Assembly (NCBI RefSeq): GCF_005405205.1
Contig: NZ_BJDP01000007.1
Span: forward strand, 124,001 to 188,000
DNA length: 64,000 bases
Reading direction: 5' to 3'
Origin: Enterococcus pingfangensis
GTDB taxonomy: Bacteria; Bacillota; Bacilli; Lactobacillales; Enterococcaceae
Shown here: in pieces, positions 54,199 to 63,007 of the stretch
How the letters are laid out: each line of letters opens with the position of its first letter
How positions within the stretch are numbered: the first letter of the stretch is position 1
The notes under the pieces: model-generated
Database searches by the model: none
Told to the model about the DNA's origin: nothing
Seen by the model: the letters and a program-made list of their open reading frames with translations, nothing else
Made by a program: the position numbers and the translations under genes

Positions 54199-55908
54199 TT
54201 ATTTGTCATTGTTAACATATTTTTCAACCAGTTCCATATGCTCTTCATATGTCTTCGCATAATAAACTTTCCCAGTTGTAATATCTGCTACAAAGTAATA
54301 GTCTTCCGTTTCTGTCGGATCAAGCACCGCCAAAATAGCTTCTTGACTTGGATTATCAAACGGTCCAGGTCCATAACCAGAGTTTACATACAAGTTATAC
54401 GGTGAATCCACTTCCGTATCTTTATAAGTCACAAGCTCTTTGTGTTCGCCTAACGCATAAAGAATCGAAATATCCGACTGCAACGGCATTTGAGCTTCAA
54501 TCCGGTTAAAGAAGACTTGTGCGATCTTCTTACGGTCTGATTGAGTGACCCCTTCTTTTTCAACAAGTGAAGCTAACGTCATCACTTCTTGGACGTTTAG
54601 ACCTTTTTCTTTGATTTGACTATAGTAAGGCGTCAAGATTTGATTAGTTGTATCGACCATTTGAGTAACCAAATCTTCCAAACTGCGATTCTTATGAACA
54701 TTATACGTTGCTGGGAATAGATACCCTTCTAAACGGTAACGAACTTCTTCCGCATTGCCTGCATCTGTTAATAGATCTGGATACTGTGTCTTCAACTGAT
54801 CAAAGAAATCTTCATCCTTCATTACTTTAATGAAGTCTTCTTTCTTGAAGTCTGTTTTCTTCGCTATCAAACTAGCGATCTGGTCTACATCATAACCTTC
54901 TGGGACCGTTAATTTTGAAGCATCATCCAATGGCTCGGCACTGCCGCCTTGTTGTAATTCTTTACTGATTTGATCCAAACTCATATTTGGTGAAAACTGA
55001 TAATAACCAGCTTGAAAATTCGTTAAGTTTTTAAACTTTGTATAGAAATTGAAGACCATCCCATCACGAATGACCTCTCCATCTTCTAAAATATCACCGA
55101 TTTGACGATTGGATGAACCGCTTGGTACTTCTACTTGTACTAATTTTTTATCATTTTTATCTAACGGTTTCAACCCGGCATTAACATAGTTATATCCTGA
55201 GATGGCTAAAATTCCAGCGACGATCAAAATACCGATCGTCAAGATATAAACAATTTTCCGGACGACTCGATCTTCTTTGCGACGTTCTGCTCGTTTCAAA
55301 TTGCTCTCCTCACTTAAATCTTCTTCAAATTCTTCTTCCATATGACGAAGCTCATCAAATTTTTCACCTAGACGATGGAAAATCGATGGCTCTGTCTCAG
55401 CATTCATATCATTCTCGGGTTCTTTTTCTGCTTCGACTTCTTTTGCCGGCAAAGCCGTCTTTTCTGAATGTCGATTTTTGATCCGCTTCGCCGCTTCTTT
55501 TGAAGCTTCTATCTTTTGAACATTTTTGTTGCTAGCATTTCCTTCATCAATCCCTGTAGTTTCAGTTTCTTGTGGAATTGCTTTGTTAGCTGATGATTTA
55601 GGCTCACTACGAACTGTATCTTCTACGATAGGCGCTTTTTTCGGCGGTTCAATTATTTTTTCAGTTGATTTTGATTTTTTCTCAGAGTCAGTTGTGTCTT
55701 GCTTATTTTGTCTATTACCAAATAAACGCTCATAAGACGAAGCTAAGTCGTCATCGCTATCATTCTTTTTTTCTTTTGACGTTCCACTGTAAGCAGAAGT
55801 TTTTTTACCAGCTTCTACTTCACGACTTTTTTTGCCTTCTTCTAAAGCCCGCATGATCTGTTCTTTAAAAGATCCTTCTTCTGAGTGTTGATTTTGATCC
55901 TCAGACAA
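54199..55908 (-). CDS. mltG: MltG endolytic transglycosylase (YceG-like)
   Basis: A 569-residue MltG. A disordered cytoplasmic N-terminus of about 215 residues (rich in Lys, Glu, Ser) is followed by one membrane helix (about 219-238), a LysM-like region and the YceG domain with the catalytic Glu in LASLVEKEGVTQSDR and the NLYVNSGYGPGPFDNPS block. It cuts new glycan strands and sets their length. The start is a TTG at 55908, nine bases after AGGAGG. Confidence 0.94.
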   Translation of the reverse strand: MSEDQNQHSEEGSFKEQIMRALEEGKKSREVEAGKKTSAYSGTSKEKKNDSDDDLASSYERLFGNRQNKQDTTDSEKKSKSTEKIIEPPKKAPIVEDTVRSEPKSSANKAIPQETETTGIDEGNASNKNVQKIEASKEAAKRIKNRHSEKTALPAKEVEAEKEPENDMNAETEPSIFHRLGEKFDELRHMEEEFEEDLSEESNLKRAERRKEDRVVRKIVYILTIGILIVAGILAISGYNYVNAGLKPLDKNDKKLVQVEVPSGSSNRQIGDILEDGEVIRDGMVFNFYTKFKNLTNFQAGYYQFSPNMSLDQISKELQQGGSAEPLDDASKLTVPEGYDVDQIASLIAKKTDFKKEDFIKVMKDEDFFDQLKTQYPDLLTDAGNAEEVRYRLEGYLFPATYNVHKNRSLEDLVTQMVDTTNQILTPYYSQIKEKGLNVQEVMTLASLVEKEGVTQSDRKKIAQVFFNRIEAQMPLQSDISILYALGEHKELVTYKDTEVDSPYNLYVNSGYGPGPFDNPSQEAILAVLDPTETEDYYFVADITTGKVYYAKTYEEHMELVEKYVNNDK

Positions 55909-56082
55909 AAAACAACTCCTCCTTACTTCATGTCATAACTTAAACCATTATACATGAAATGAAAGAGGAGTGAAATGTAAACTTTATTTAGTTAAGGAAA
56001 TTATATAGTTCTTACTTTGATTTGCTGTTACCAGACGATTACAAAACCCTGTTATTTACAATAATTTATGAAATACTTATCA

Positions 56083-58209
56083 TTACACTCTTGCACTGAA
56101 ATCTCCACCACTAACAGTCAAATTACGATTATAGAATGGATCATTTTCTACATACTTCATCCAATCATTCCGAAAATGTTCAGCTTCCGCTAAAAAACGA
56201 GCTTGCTTCTCTGGGGTATCTTCATAACCGCGAGATTTAGATTCGTAATGATATAGCTCTGCTGTCGCAATAAAAACATTATATTTACCTAATTTATCAT
56301 AGCAACGAATACATAGATCGACATCATTATAAGCAACAACAAACGTCTCATCGAACCCACCTAACATTTCAAAATCATTTCGCTTAATCAAACAGCAAGC
56401 CGCCGTAACGGCTAAGTAATTAACATTAATTGCTAACCGTCCAAAATAGCCAAAATCACCTTTGGGATAGTTCAAATGAACATGCCCAGCAACGCCACCT
56501 AACCCGACCACTACACCAGAATGTTGAATTGTATTATTTGCATAATACAACTTTGCACCGACAACACCCGTATGTTCTAATTGCCCCACACTAACCATAT
56601 CAGTCAGCCAATTTGGAGCAATAACCTGAGTATCATTATTTAAGAACAGTAGAAAATCACCTTTTGCTTCTTTACTGGCCATATTATTGATTCGAGAAAA
56701 ATTAAATGGTCCCGGCAGTTCAACCACACGGAATTGAGCACCCAGCTGTTTGATATAGCTCTCATATAATTCTTCCATTTTTTTATCATCGCTGCCGTTG
56801 TCCGCAATGACAATTTCATAATACGGATATGTAGTCAAGTCTATAATAGAATCCACACAACGTTTCACATCATTATAGCCGTTTTTAGTTGGAATGATAA
56901 TAGAAACAAAGAAAGATTTCTGAATATCGTAATGCACCTTATACAGACCATTAGCTGGACCTGCATCAACTTTTCCAAGTAAAGATCGTCTCTGCAACGC
57001 ATCTTCTAAAGCACGTTTTCCTGCATCAAATGCATATTTTTTAGAATTTTGATTGATTGCAGTAGATGTCCTAAGCATACGCCAATGATATAATACTTTA
57101 GGAATGTGGTAAATTTGATTAGGCGAAATTTGTTCAACAAAGCGCAATAATAAATCATAATCCTGTGCTCCTTCATAGCCTTCTCTTAACCCGCCAATTG
57201 TTCTTAGCGTATTGCCATGAAAAACACTTAAATGTGAAATATAATTTGTTCCCATCAATAAATCCGGCGCCCAATCAGGTTTGAACGCAGGATCTGAACG
57301 CACTCCATTTTCATCTATTTTATCTTCATCGCTATAAATCAATCGAATATTCGGATTTTGTTTAATTGCTGTAACAACCTCAGCTAACGCGTTTGGAGCC
57401 AATAAATCATCATTGTCAACTAGAGCAATAAAATCTCCGGTTGCAATTGAAATCGCTGAATTAGTAGCAGCAGAAATATGACCATTTTTATTGCGATAAA
57501 TCACCTTGATTCGCTCGTCAAGCTTTTCATACTCACTTAAAGTTTCAAATACATCAGCACGAGTAGAATTATCATCTGCTAAACATAATTCCCAATTCAC
57601 ATAACTCTGTTGGCAAATAGAATCAATACAGGCCGATAACCATTTCTTCTCAATATTGTATACAGGGATTACGATAGAAATTTTGATATCACTATCAATT
57701 GGCTGTAATCCTGTCAATTGCTCATTTTGTGAAATCCAAGTTGAATAAGTTTCATTTGATTTATTTTGTTCGATTTTTAAGCGGCGAAATGTGTTCAATA
57801 AGCCATTTCGCTTAATATAAGCTAGTCCGCGGCGGAGTCTGCTAAACAATACTTTTAAGCTGCTAGATTTTGGTTGTTCATCACTAGCGTACGATTTATT
57901 CAAATCAATTTCTTCTTTTACACTATGTTCCCCTTGATGAAAATCAAGAACAATTACACCACTTTTTTCCACCAATTCTATCTCAACTTTAAAGCCTACC
58001 GAAACATAAGGCGGCAAATTGAATGCCTTAATAACATCCCCTCTAGCCATTACACGAACCTGACTACTGTTTACTTTAACAGAAGGTTCTACTGCAATTT
58101 CAGGTAATCGTTGATGAATTGTGTCGATTGCCCAACCAGTAACGATTAACTGATTTGATTTCTTACGATAATATATATTGTCGATGTTTTTTAAAATTAC
58201 GTCTCCCAT
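56083..58209 (-). CDS. Tandem-GT2 glycosyltransferase, copy A
   Basis: A 708-residue protein: an N-terminal beta domain (about 1-105, with VTGWAID, ARGDVI and VGFKVEIEL), a basic linker, GT-A domain 1 (from SIVIPVYN at 178, acidic DNDD at 265) and GT-A domain 2 (from VSIIIPTKNG at 435, NNDT at 524). The C-terminal YHYESKSRGYEDT is shared with rhamnan-type glycosyltransferases. Two active sites suggest a polymerase or an enzyme making two linkages. It lies two bases after copy B and ends the visible cluster; I see no terminator after it. Confidence 0.85.
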   Translation of the reverse strand: MGDVILKNIDNIYYRKKSNQLIVTGWAIDTIHQRLPEIAVEPSVKVNSSQVRVMARGDVIKAFNLPPYVSVGFKVEIELVEKSGVIVLDFHQGEHSVKEEIDLNKSYASDEQPKSSSLKVLFSRLRRGLAYIKRNGLLNTFRRLKIEQNKSNETYSTWISQNEQLTGLQPIDSDIKISIVIPVYNIEKKWLSACIDSICQQSYVNWELCLADDNSTRADVFETLSEYEKLDERIKVIYRNKNGHISAATNSAISIATGDFIALVDNDDLLAPNALAEVVTAIKQNPNIRLIYSDEDKIDENGVRSDPAFKPDWAPDLLMGTNYISHLSVFHGNTLRTIGGLREGYEGAQDYDLLLRFVEQISPNQIYHIPKVLYHWRMLRTSTAINQNSKKYAFDAGKRALEDALQRRSLLGKVDAGPANGLYKVHYDIQKSFFVSIIIPTKNGYNDVKRCVDSIIDLTTYPYYEIVIADNGSDDKKMEELYESYIKQLGAQFRVVELPGPFNFSRINNMASKEAKGDFLLFLNNDTQVIAPNWLTDMVSVGQLEHTGVVGAKLYYANNTIQHSGVVVGLGGVAGHVHLNYPKGDFGYFGRLAINVNYLAVTAACCLIKRNDFEMLGGFDETFVVAYNDVDLCIRCYDKLGKYNVFIATAELYHYESKSRGYEDTPEKQARFLAEAEHFRNDWMKYVENDPFYNRNLTVSGGDFSARV

Positions 58210-58211
58210 AA

Positions 58212-60650
58212 TTACCTCTTCACATCAATGTTTTTTAGGCTGAAATCTTGTGATTTAAGTGTTAAATTAGGATTGTAGTATGGATCTCCAGATACTAAAA
58301 TACTCCCCCAACGATTTTCAAATATCTTGATTTCACCTTGGAATCTCTCAATCTTTTCTGGGGTATCTTCTGCACCACGAGATTTTGATTCATAATGATA
58401 CAGCTCAGCAAAAGGATTATAAACGACTAAGTAGCCTTTAGAACGCAATTTCAAACAAAGATCAATATCATTAAATGCAACTTCTAACTCTTCAGTGAAC
58501 CCATCGATTTCAATAAAAGCTTTTTTCGGTACCATCATGCATGCAGCCGTAACCGCACTATAATTTTGTGCTACCATACTTCGATTGAAGTAGCCCGTAA
58601 AATCTGCTGTCTGATTTACAAAAACATGTCCAGCGATTCCGCCCATTCCAATAACAACACCGGCATGTTGAATCGTATTGTCTGGATAATATAAGCGCGC
58701 TCCTACGGCCCCAACATCTGGTCGTATAGCATAGCTCACCAATTCTTTAATAGATTCGGGATTAATGATTTCAACATCATTGTTCAAGAAAAGCAGTAAT
58801 TCCCCTGTTGAATATTGGACACCAAAATTATTGATTGATGAATAATTGAAATGCCCTTTATATTCAACAATCCTTACCTTATCGTTGGTATCTTTTAATG
58901 TATCATAATAATCAAACGTTTTCTGTTCTATACTATTATTTTCAATAATGATATATTCAAGATTTTTATACGTATTTACTTTTTCCAGAGAATCCAAACA
59001 TTTTTTCAAATCCTTAATATGATCCTTATTAGGAATTAGAACGGATACCAATGGTTCGCTATCTAATGAATAAATCGTACGATAAGTTCCAAATTGCTTT
59101 CCAGCGATGACTCTTGCTTTTATTCCTATACGATTGTAGTGCGCCTCTATAGCTAAACGTCCAGCTTCCACAGCGTAATTTTTACTTTCTGGATTTACTG
59201 CGGTAGATTCTTCAGAAATACGCCAATGATACAGAACTTTACTGATGTGGTGAATATTTTTTGCCTTCTCTACACATCTAAAGATAAAGTCATAATCTTG
59301 CGCACCATCATAGGTTGAATCCAATGGCCCCACAGTCTCAGCTAATTCTTTTTTTACTACAAAAAAGTGAGTAATATAATTAAATGAACGCAGCAAGTCT
59401 AAATTAAAGTCAGGTTTAAAATGCGGTTCAACAAGACTGCCATCAATAGCAAGTTTATCTTCATCAGAATACAGAACATCAATTGTTGGATCTTCATTTA
59501 TTGCTCTAACATTTTCGTATAACGCATTCGGACTTAATGTATCATCATGATCGGCAAATGCGATATACTCACCTGTAGCAATCGTGATTGCCACATTCGT
59601 GTTTTCAGAAATGTGCATTTGTCTTTTTGTATAAATCACTTTGATTCGATCGTCCGAAGCCGCTAGACGACCTAACGAATCTTCCATTGGAGAATCTGGA
59701 CCAGACCCATCGGATAAGCACAATTCCCAATTAGCATAGGTTTGATTTTTGAAAGAATCTATTAATTCTACCAGAAAATTCTCTGGTGTTTTATACAATG
59801 GAACCACAATACTAATTTTAGGTCGCAACTTAAAGACATGCTCTTTCTGCATGGCTAGTTCCTTTTCCGTTACCTGATTTTTTTTCAACCAATCCTTGTA
59901 TGATATCGGACCAAAAGTTTCCTTTTTAAGTGTGCGCATTACCTTACCTTGTACTCTATTCAAAGTCGCGCTTAACCCTTCGTCAGCTAAATAGCGTTGA
60001 AATTTATTATAATTACTTTTTAGTCTCTTTATTTGGTGTAACGTCTTGGAAACGAGAAATTCCTTAACCAATTCACCATTTATACTGTAAAAACGCAAAT
60101 AGATTTTTACTTGTTTATCGAATGGGATCTCCATGGTAAAACCCGTTTCTTCTGGAAATGGATTATCAGGAAATAAACTAACTATGTCACGTCGTCTAGT
60201 CAGTTCAATATTTGCAGATAAATCTTTTTTCTGATCATCTTCCACAGTGATAGTCATTGCTGCGGCTGAAACTTTCCATCCTTCAACCTTAAGTACTTTT
60301 TTTTTATAGTCTACTTCTTGCTTGTCAATAAATACCAGTTGTGAGGTTCTTTGCGGTAAAAGAATCTCTGTTGAAAGTTCTGTTAAGACCTGTTCGTCAT
60401 CTTCGTTTACCATAGAAAACACCAAGTCTTGCCCAACACTCAGTTCAGCAGGTAATTGGATCGTTAATCTCACAAACCTTCCTACAGTACTTTCATTAAT
60501 ATTATCTAAATATTCCACTTCAAATGGACACATTGTCTCCCCATAGCGTATTAACAATTTAGTATGATTGATTAGCCAAGCTTCCACAATGAAAATTGTA
60601 TCGTCACACAAATTGAAGTGAGTATGTCTAATTGAAAAAAAATTGTTCAC
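58212..60650 (-). CDS. Tandem-GT2 glycosyltransferase, copy B
   Basis: An 812-residue relative of copy A with a longer N-terminal part: two beta modules (about 19-95 and 103-200, the second with VEGWKVS, RRRDIV and TGFTMEIPF), then GT-A domain 1 (ISIVVPLYKTP near 280, DHDD) and GT-A domain 2 (VSVLIPNKDH near 535, LNNDVEIINP). It shares YHYESKSRGAEDTPEK and PYYNPNL at the end with copy A. The start is a GTG with GAGGAG ahead. Role: building the backbone or side chains of a wall polysaccharide of the Epa/rhamnan kind; the sugar is unknown. Confidence 0.85.
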   Translation of the reverse strand: MNNFFSIRHTHFNLCDDTIFIVEAWLINHTKLLIRYGETMCPFEVEYLDNINESTVGRFVRLTIQLPAELSVGQDLVFSMVNEDDEQVLTELSTEILLPQRTSQLVFIDKQEVDYKKKVLKVEGWKVSAAAMTITVEDDQKKDLSANIELTRRRDIVSLFPDNPFPEETGFTMEIPFDKQVKIYLRFYSINGELVKEFLVSKTLHQIKRLKSNYNKFQRYLADEGLSATLNRVQGKVMRTLKKETFGPISYKDWLKKNQVTEKELAMQKEHVFKLRPKISIVVPLYKTPENFLVELIDSFKNQTYANWELCLSDGSGPDSPMEDSLGRLAASDDRIKVIYTKRQMHISENTNVAITIATGEYIAFADHDDTLSPNALYENVRAINEDPTIDVLYSDEDKLAIDGSLVEPHFKPDFNLDLLRSFNYITHFFVVKKELAETVGPLDSTYDGAQDYDFIFRCVEKAKNIHHISKVLYHWRISEESTAVNPESKNYAVEAGRLAIEAHYNRIGIKARVIAGKQFGTYRTIYSLDSEPLVSVLIPNKDHIKDLKKCLDSLEKVNTYKNLEYIIIENNSIEQKTFDYYDTLKDTNDKVRIVEYKGHFNYSSINNFGVQYSTGELLLFLNNDVEIINPESIKELVSYAIRPDVGAVGARLYYPDNTIQHAGVVIGMGGIAGHVFVNQTADFTGYFNRSMVAQNYSAVTAACMMVPKKAFIEIDGFTEELEVAFNDIDLCLKLRSKGYLVVYNPFAELYHYESKSRGAEDTPEKIERFQGEIKIFENRWGSILVSGDPYYNPNLTLKSQDFSLKNIDVKR

Positions 60651-60683
60651 AATTGATTTCTCCTCATTTTAAAAAGCACAATT

Positions 60684-62075
60684 TTATTTATTGCGCAATT
60701 TTAAATACTTTTGATATGCTTTCCAAACCTTAGTACTTCTCATATTAGATATGACAGTATCCAGATGATTAACAGTTTCTTGTAGTTCTTGTTGTTCCTG
60801 AGTTTTCCGGAGGATTACTTGAGACATTTTTTCCATTAAAGCTTCTTTTTCTTTCCGTAAAAGTTTCACACTGGTTTTCTCTTGATTAATTAAAGTCAGT
60901 GCTGAATCAACATACCGATAGTTTGCAGCGGTGCTCGGAACAAAAATAGAGATTTTAAATGTTATTGATACTTTTTTTATATTGGTAATGTCTAGATAGA
61001 ATTGCGGGTCTCCATGTAGAAATAAAACTTTATTAGCATCAATACTTTCACCATTGTGTGAAGATAATTGAAGTAAATTCCCATCATCATCCAGAATTTT
61101 TAGATCTTCAACAAGACACGGATGTTCTGCCGGGTCAATACGGATCTGATTAGTACCATCAGGTAGATCAAAAATCATCTTAACCATTTGATCAGTTTTA
61201 TACGCTTTAAAAGAAGAGTTTTCTTCAGAATAATCATCATTCATCCGATAGAACATTTGTAATCTCGCTTGATGAGCCGCGGCTGCAGCATCAAAGAGTG
61301 GACGGATTTCTATTGAACCTGGAGAAATAGATTGGTGCATTTCCCGAATTGGAACAAATAGACGATTAGTTACAATATCCTTCATCAGGTAAATCTGTTG
61401 AAAATGTTCTTCCATTTGATTGAAAATCTCCATTTCTGCAACAGAAATCCCCATTTTTTGGTATATATCTCTACTTAACAATTCTTGCGTAAACGGACTT
61501 GTATGAGTAAAATAGTGGACAATACGATAAACAACAAATTCAATTGGGATTGGAAATACAAAAGACCATTCATAATCAATCATTTCCCAGCATTCTGCTA
61601 GGAAAGTATTACTGGTCATCGCATCTATATTTGTAACAGCTTTAGTTTGATAATGACGAATAAATTCAACATTTCCGAAAACTTTTTTAAATTCTGGCGT
61701 CATTTCAAAAGGAAAATTTTCGCCTGATTGTTTAAATTCATCTACATATTGTGAAAGTAATTGTTCAAAATCAGTAAAACGATTCTGCCTAATCAGGAGA
61801 TTCAGATAATTTTCTAGTGTTTCATCTTCTAAATATTCAAATCTCAAAGATTCCCCTTCTAACCGACATCGATTGACGGAAAACTTAGAACCTTCATATT
61901 GTTTTTCCAATTTTTTTGAAATATCATAAATATGTTTAATATGCTGCCTTCCTTGAGGAAAAAGTGCCGTTTTAACAACTTCCCGAAGATTACCATCCTT
62001 CACAATATCTGTTCGGACTGAAAACTGGCTAGCCCGCTCATTGGAATACTTACTAAAAATAATTCTTTCAGACAT
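60684..62075 (-). CDS. Kinase-fold protein with C-terminal coiled coil
   Basis: A 463-residue protein. I read an APH/choline-kinase-like fold: Lys35 in VVKTALFPQG, a hinge FEYLEDETLENYL (79-91), the catalytic-loop pattern NIDAMTSN (Asp151, Asn156) and a DFG-like MIDYEW (Asp167). A beta-rich region follows, and residues 396-446 are heptad-like before VWKAYQKYLKL. The start at 62075 has GGAGGG eight bases ahead and lies two bases from the methyltransferase stop. Methyltransferase plus kinase plus coiled coil recalls WbdD of E. coli O9a. The kinase reading is inference from motifs. Confidence 0.65.
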   Translation of the reverse strand: MSERIIFSKYSNERASQFSVRTDIVKDGNLREVVKTALFPQGRQHIKHIYDISKKLEKQYEGSKFSVNRCRLEGESLRFEYLEDETLENYLNLLIRQNRFTDFEQLLSQYVDEFKQSGENFPFEMTPEFKKVFGNVEFIRHYQTKAVTNIDAMTSNTFLAECWEMIDYEWSFVFPIPIEFVVYRIVHYFTHTSPFTQELLSRDIYQKMGISVAEMEIFNQMEEHFQQIYLMKDIVTNRLFVPIREMHQSISPGSIEIRPLFDAAAAAHQARLQMFYRMNDDYSEENSSFKAYKTDQMVKMIFDLPDGTNQIRIDPAEHPCLVEDLKILDDDGNLLQLSSHNGESIDANKVLFLHGDPQFYLDITNIKKVSITFKISIFVPSTAANYRYVDSALTLINQEKTSVKLLRKEKEALMEKMSQVILRKTQEQQELQETVNHLDTVISNMRSTKVWKAYQKYLKLRNK

Positions 62076-62076
62076 A

Positions 62077-63006
62077 TTATTCACCCTCCAAAATCACTAA
62101 GAAGGAATTAGAAAAAAGCGGAAATTGATTGTTGGCAGCTATGGTGTCGAAAGCTTTATTCTCATCGAATAGACTCATACGCATCCGATCAAAATTCTGT
62201 TGGGTATGCAAATCTCCGACCTTCGGAAGATAATCATCCGAGTAAATGACCAAAGGCAATTTATAATCTGGATACGGGTAATAGAATTGACGTTTCAAAA
62301 ATCCGGTTATAGAAAAAAGTTCTTCTAATTCAGCTTTTGAAAAAGTCATTGCAATACCACCATTGCGGTACCCTTCTATACCATCAAAAAAAAGGCCTGA
62401 ATGATCTTCTGTTGCTCCAGCAAAGTACTTCATACCTAAGCGATTTTCAATTGCAATCACGATTTTCCCACCGGGATTTAGATGACGTTTAACAATTTTT
62501 AAAAAATCGTGATATGGTTGAGAAGAATCAATGTAACCTTTTCCATATTCAAAAACACCAATCAATGTAATCCAATCATATTTTTGTGTCAAAGTCTTTT
62601 CCAAATCTTGAAAATTTCCTAATTTAATTGAGATATTCTCACACTCTTGATTGCGGTATGCATTTACCAAACTTCTTTTTTTTGACAAATCAATACAGTC
62701 AACTTTTTTAGCTTTTGTACTCAATGTTCCTGTCATAGCACCGCAACCAGAACCAATTTCTAATACTGAATCAGTTTTAGAAATCGGTAACCATTCTATA
62801 ATATTTTTTCTAACATGTGATAAATGATATAGAATAGCCCAATCATTGCTTTCCTCAATTACCTGGTTTAATTCAGATTCAGGATAGTTTTTAACAATTT
62901 CTAACAAACGATCTTCAATCACACCATCAGTGTATAAATCTTTTCCAGGGTACAACGTTTCATCAATTTCTACCTTGCCAATATAAGTTTGTTTTTGTTT
63001 CTGCAA
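62077..63006 (-). CDS. SAM-dependent methyltransferase of the polysaccharide cluster
   Basis: A 309-residue class I methyltransferase: VLEIGSGCGAMTG (81-93), the strand-2 acidic DCIDLSKKR, WITLIGVFEYG and GGKIVIAIENRLG. The substrate cannot be read, but genes either side encode a kinase-fold protein and the polymer-exporting ATPase. The start is a TTG at 63006 with AAGGAAG ahead; one base separates it from the ATPase stop. Confidence 0.85.
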   Translation of the reverse strand: MQKQKQTYIGKVEIDETLYPGKDLYTDGVIEDRLLEIVKNYPESELNQVIEESNDWAILYHLSHVRKNIIEWLPISKTDSVLEIGSGCGAMTGTLSTKAKKVDCIDLSKKRSLVNAYRNQECENISIKLGNFQDLEKTLTQKYDWITLIGVFEYGKGYIDSSQPYHDFLKIVKRHLNPGGKIVIAIENRLGMKYFAGATEDHSGLFFDGIEGYRNGGIAMTFSKAELEELFSITGFLKRQFYYPYPDYKLPLVIYSDDYLPKVGDLHTQQNFDRMRMSLFDENKAFDTIAANNQFPLFSNSFLVILEGE

Positions 63007-63007
63007 G

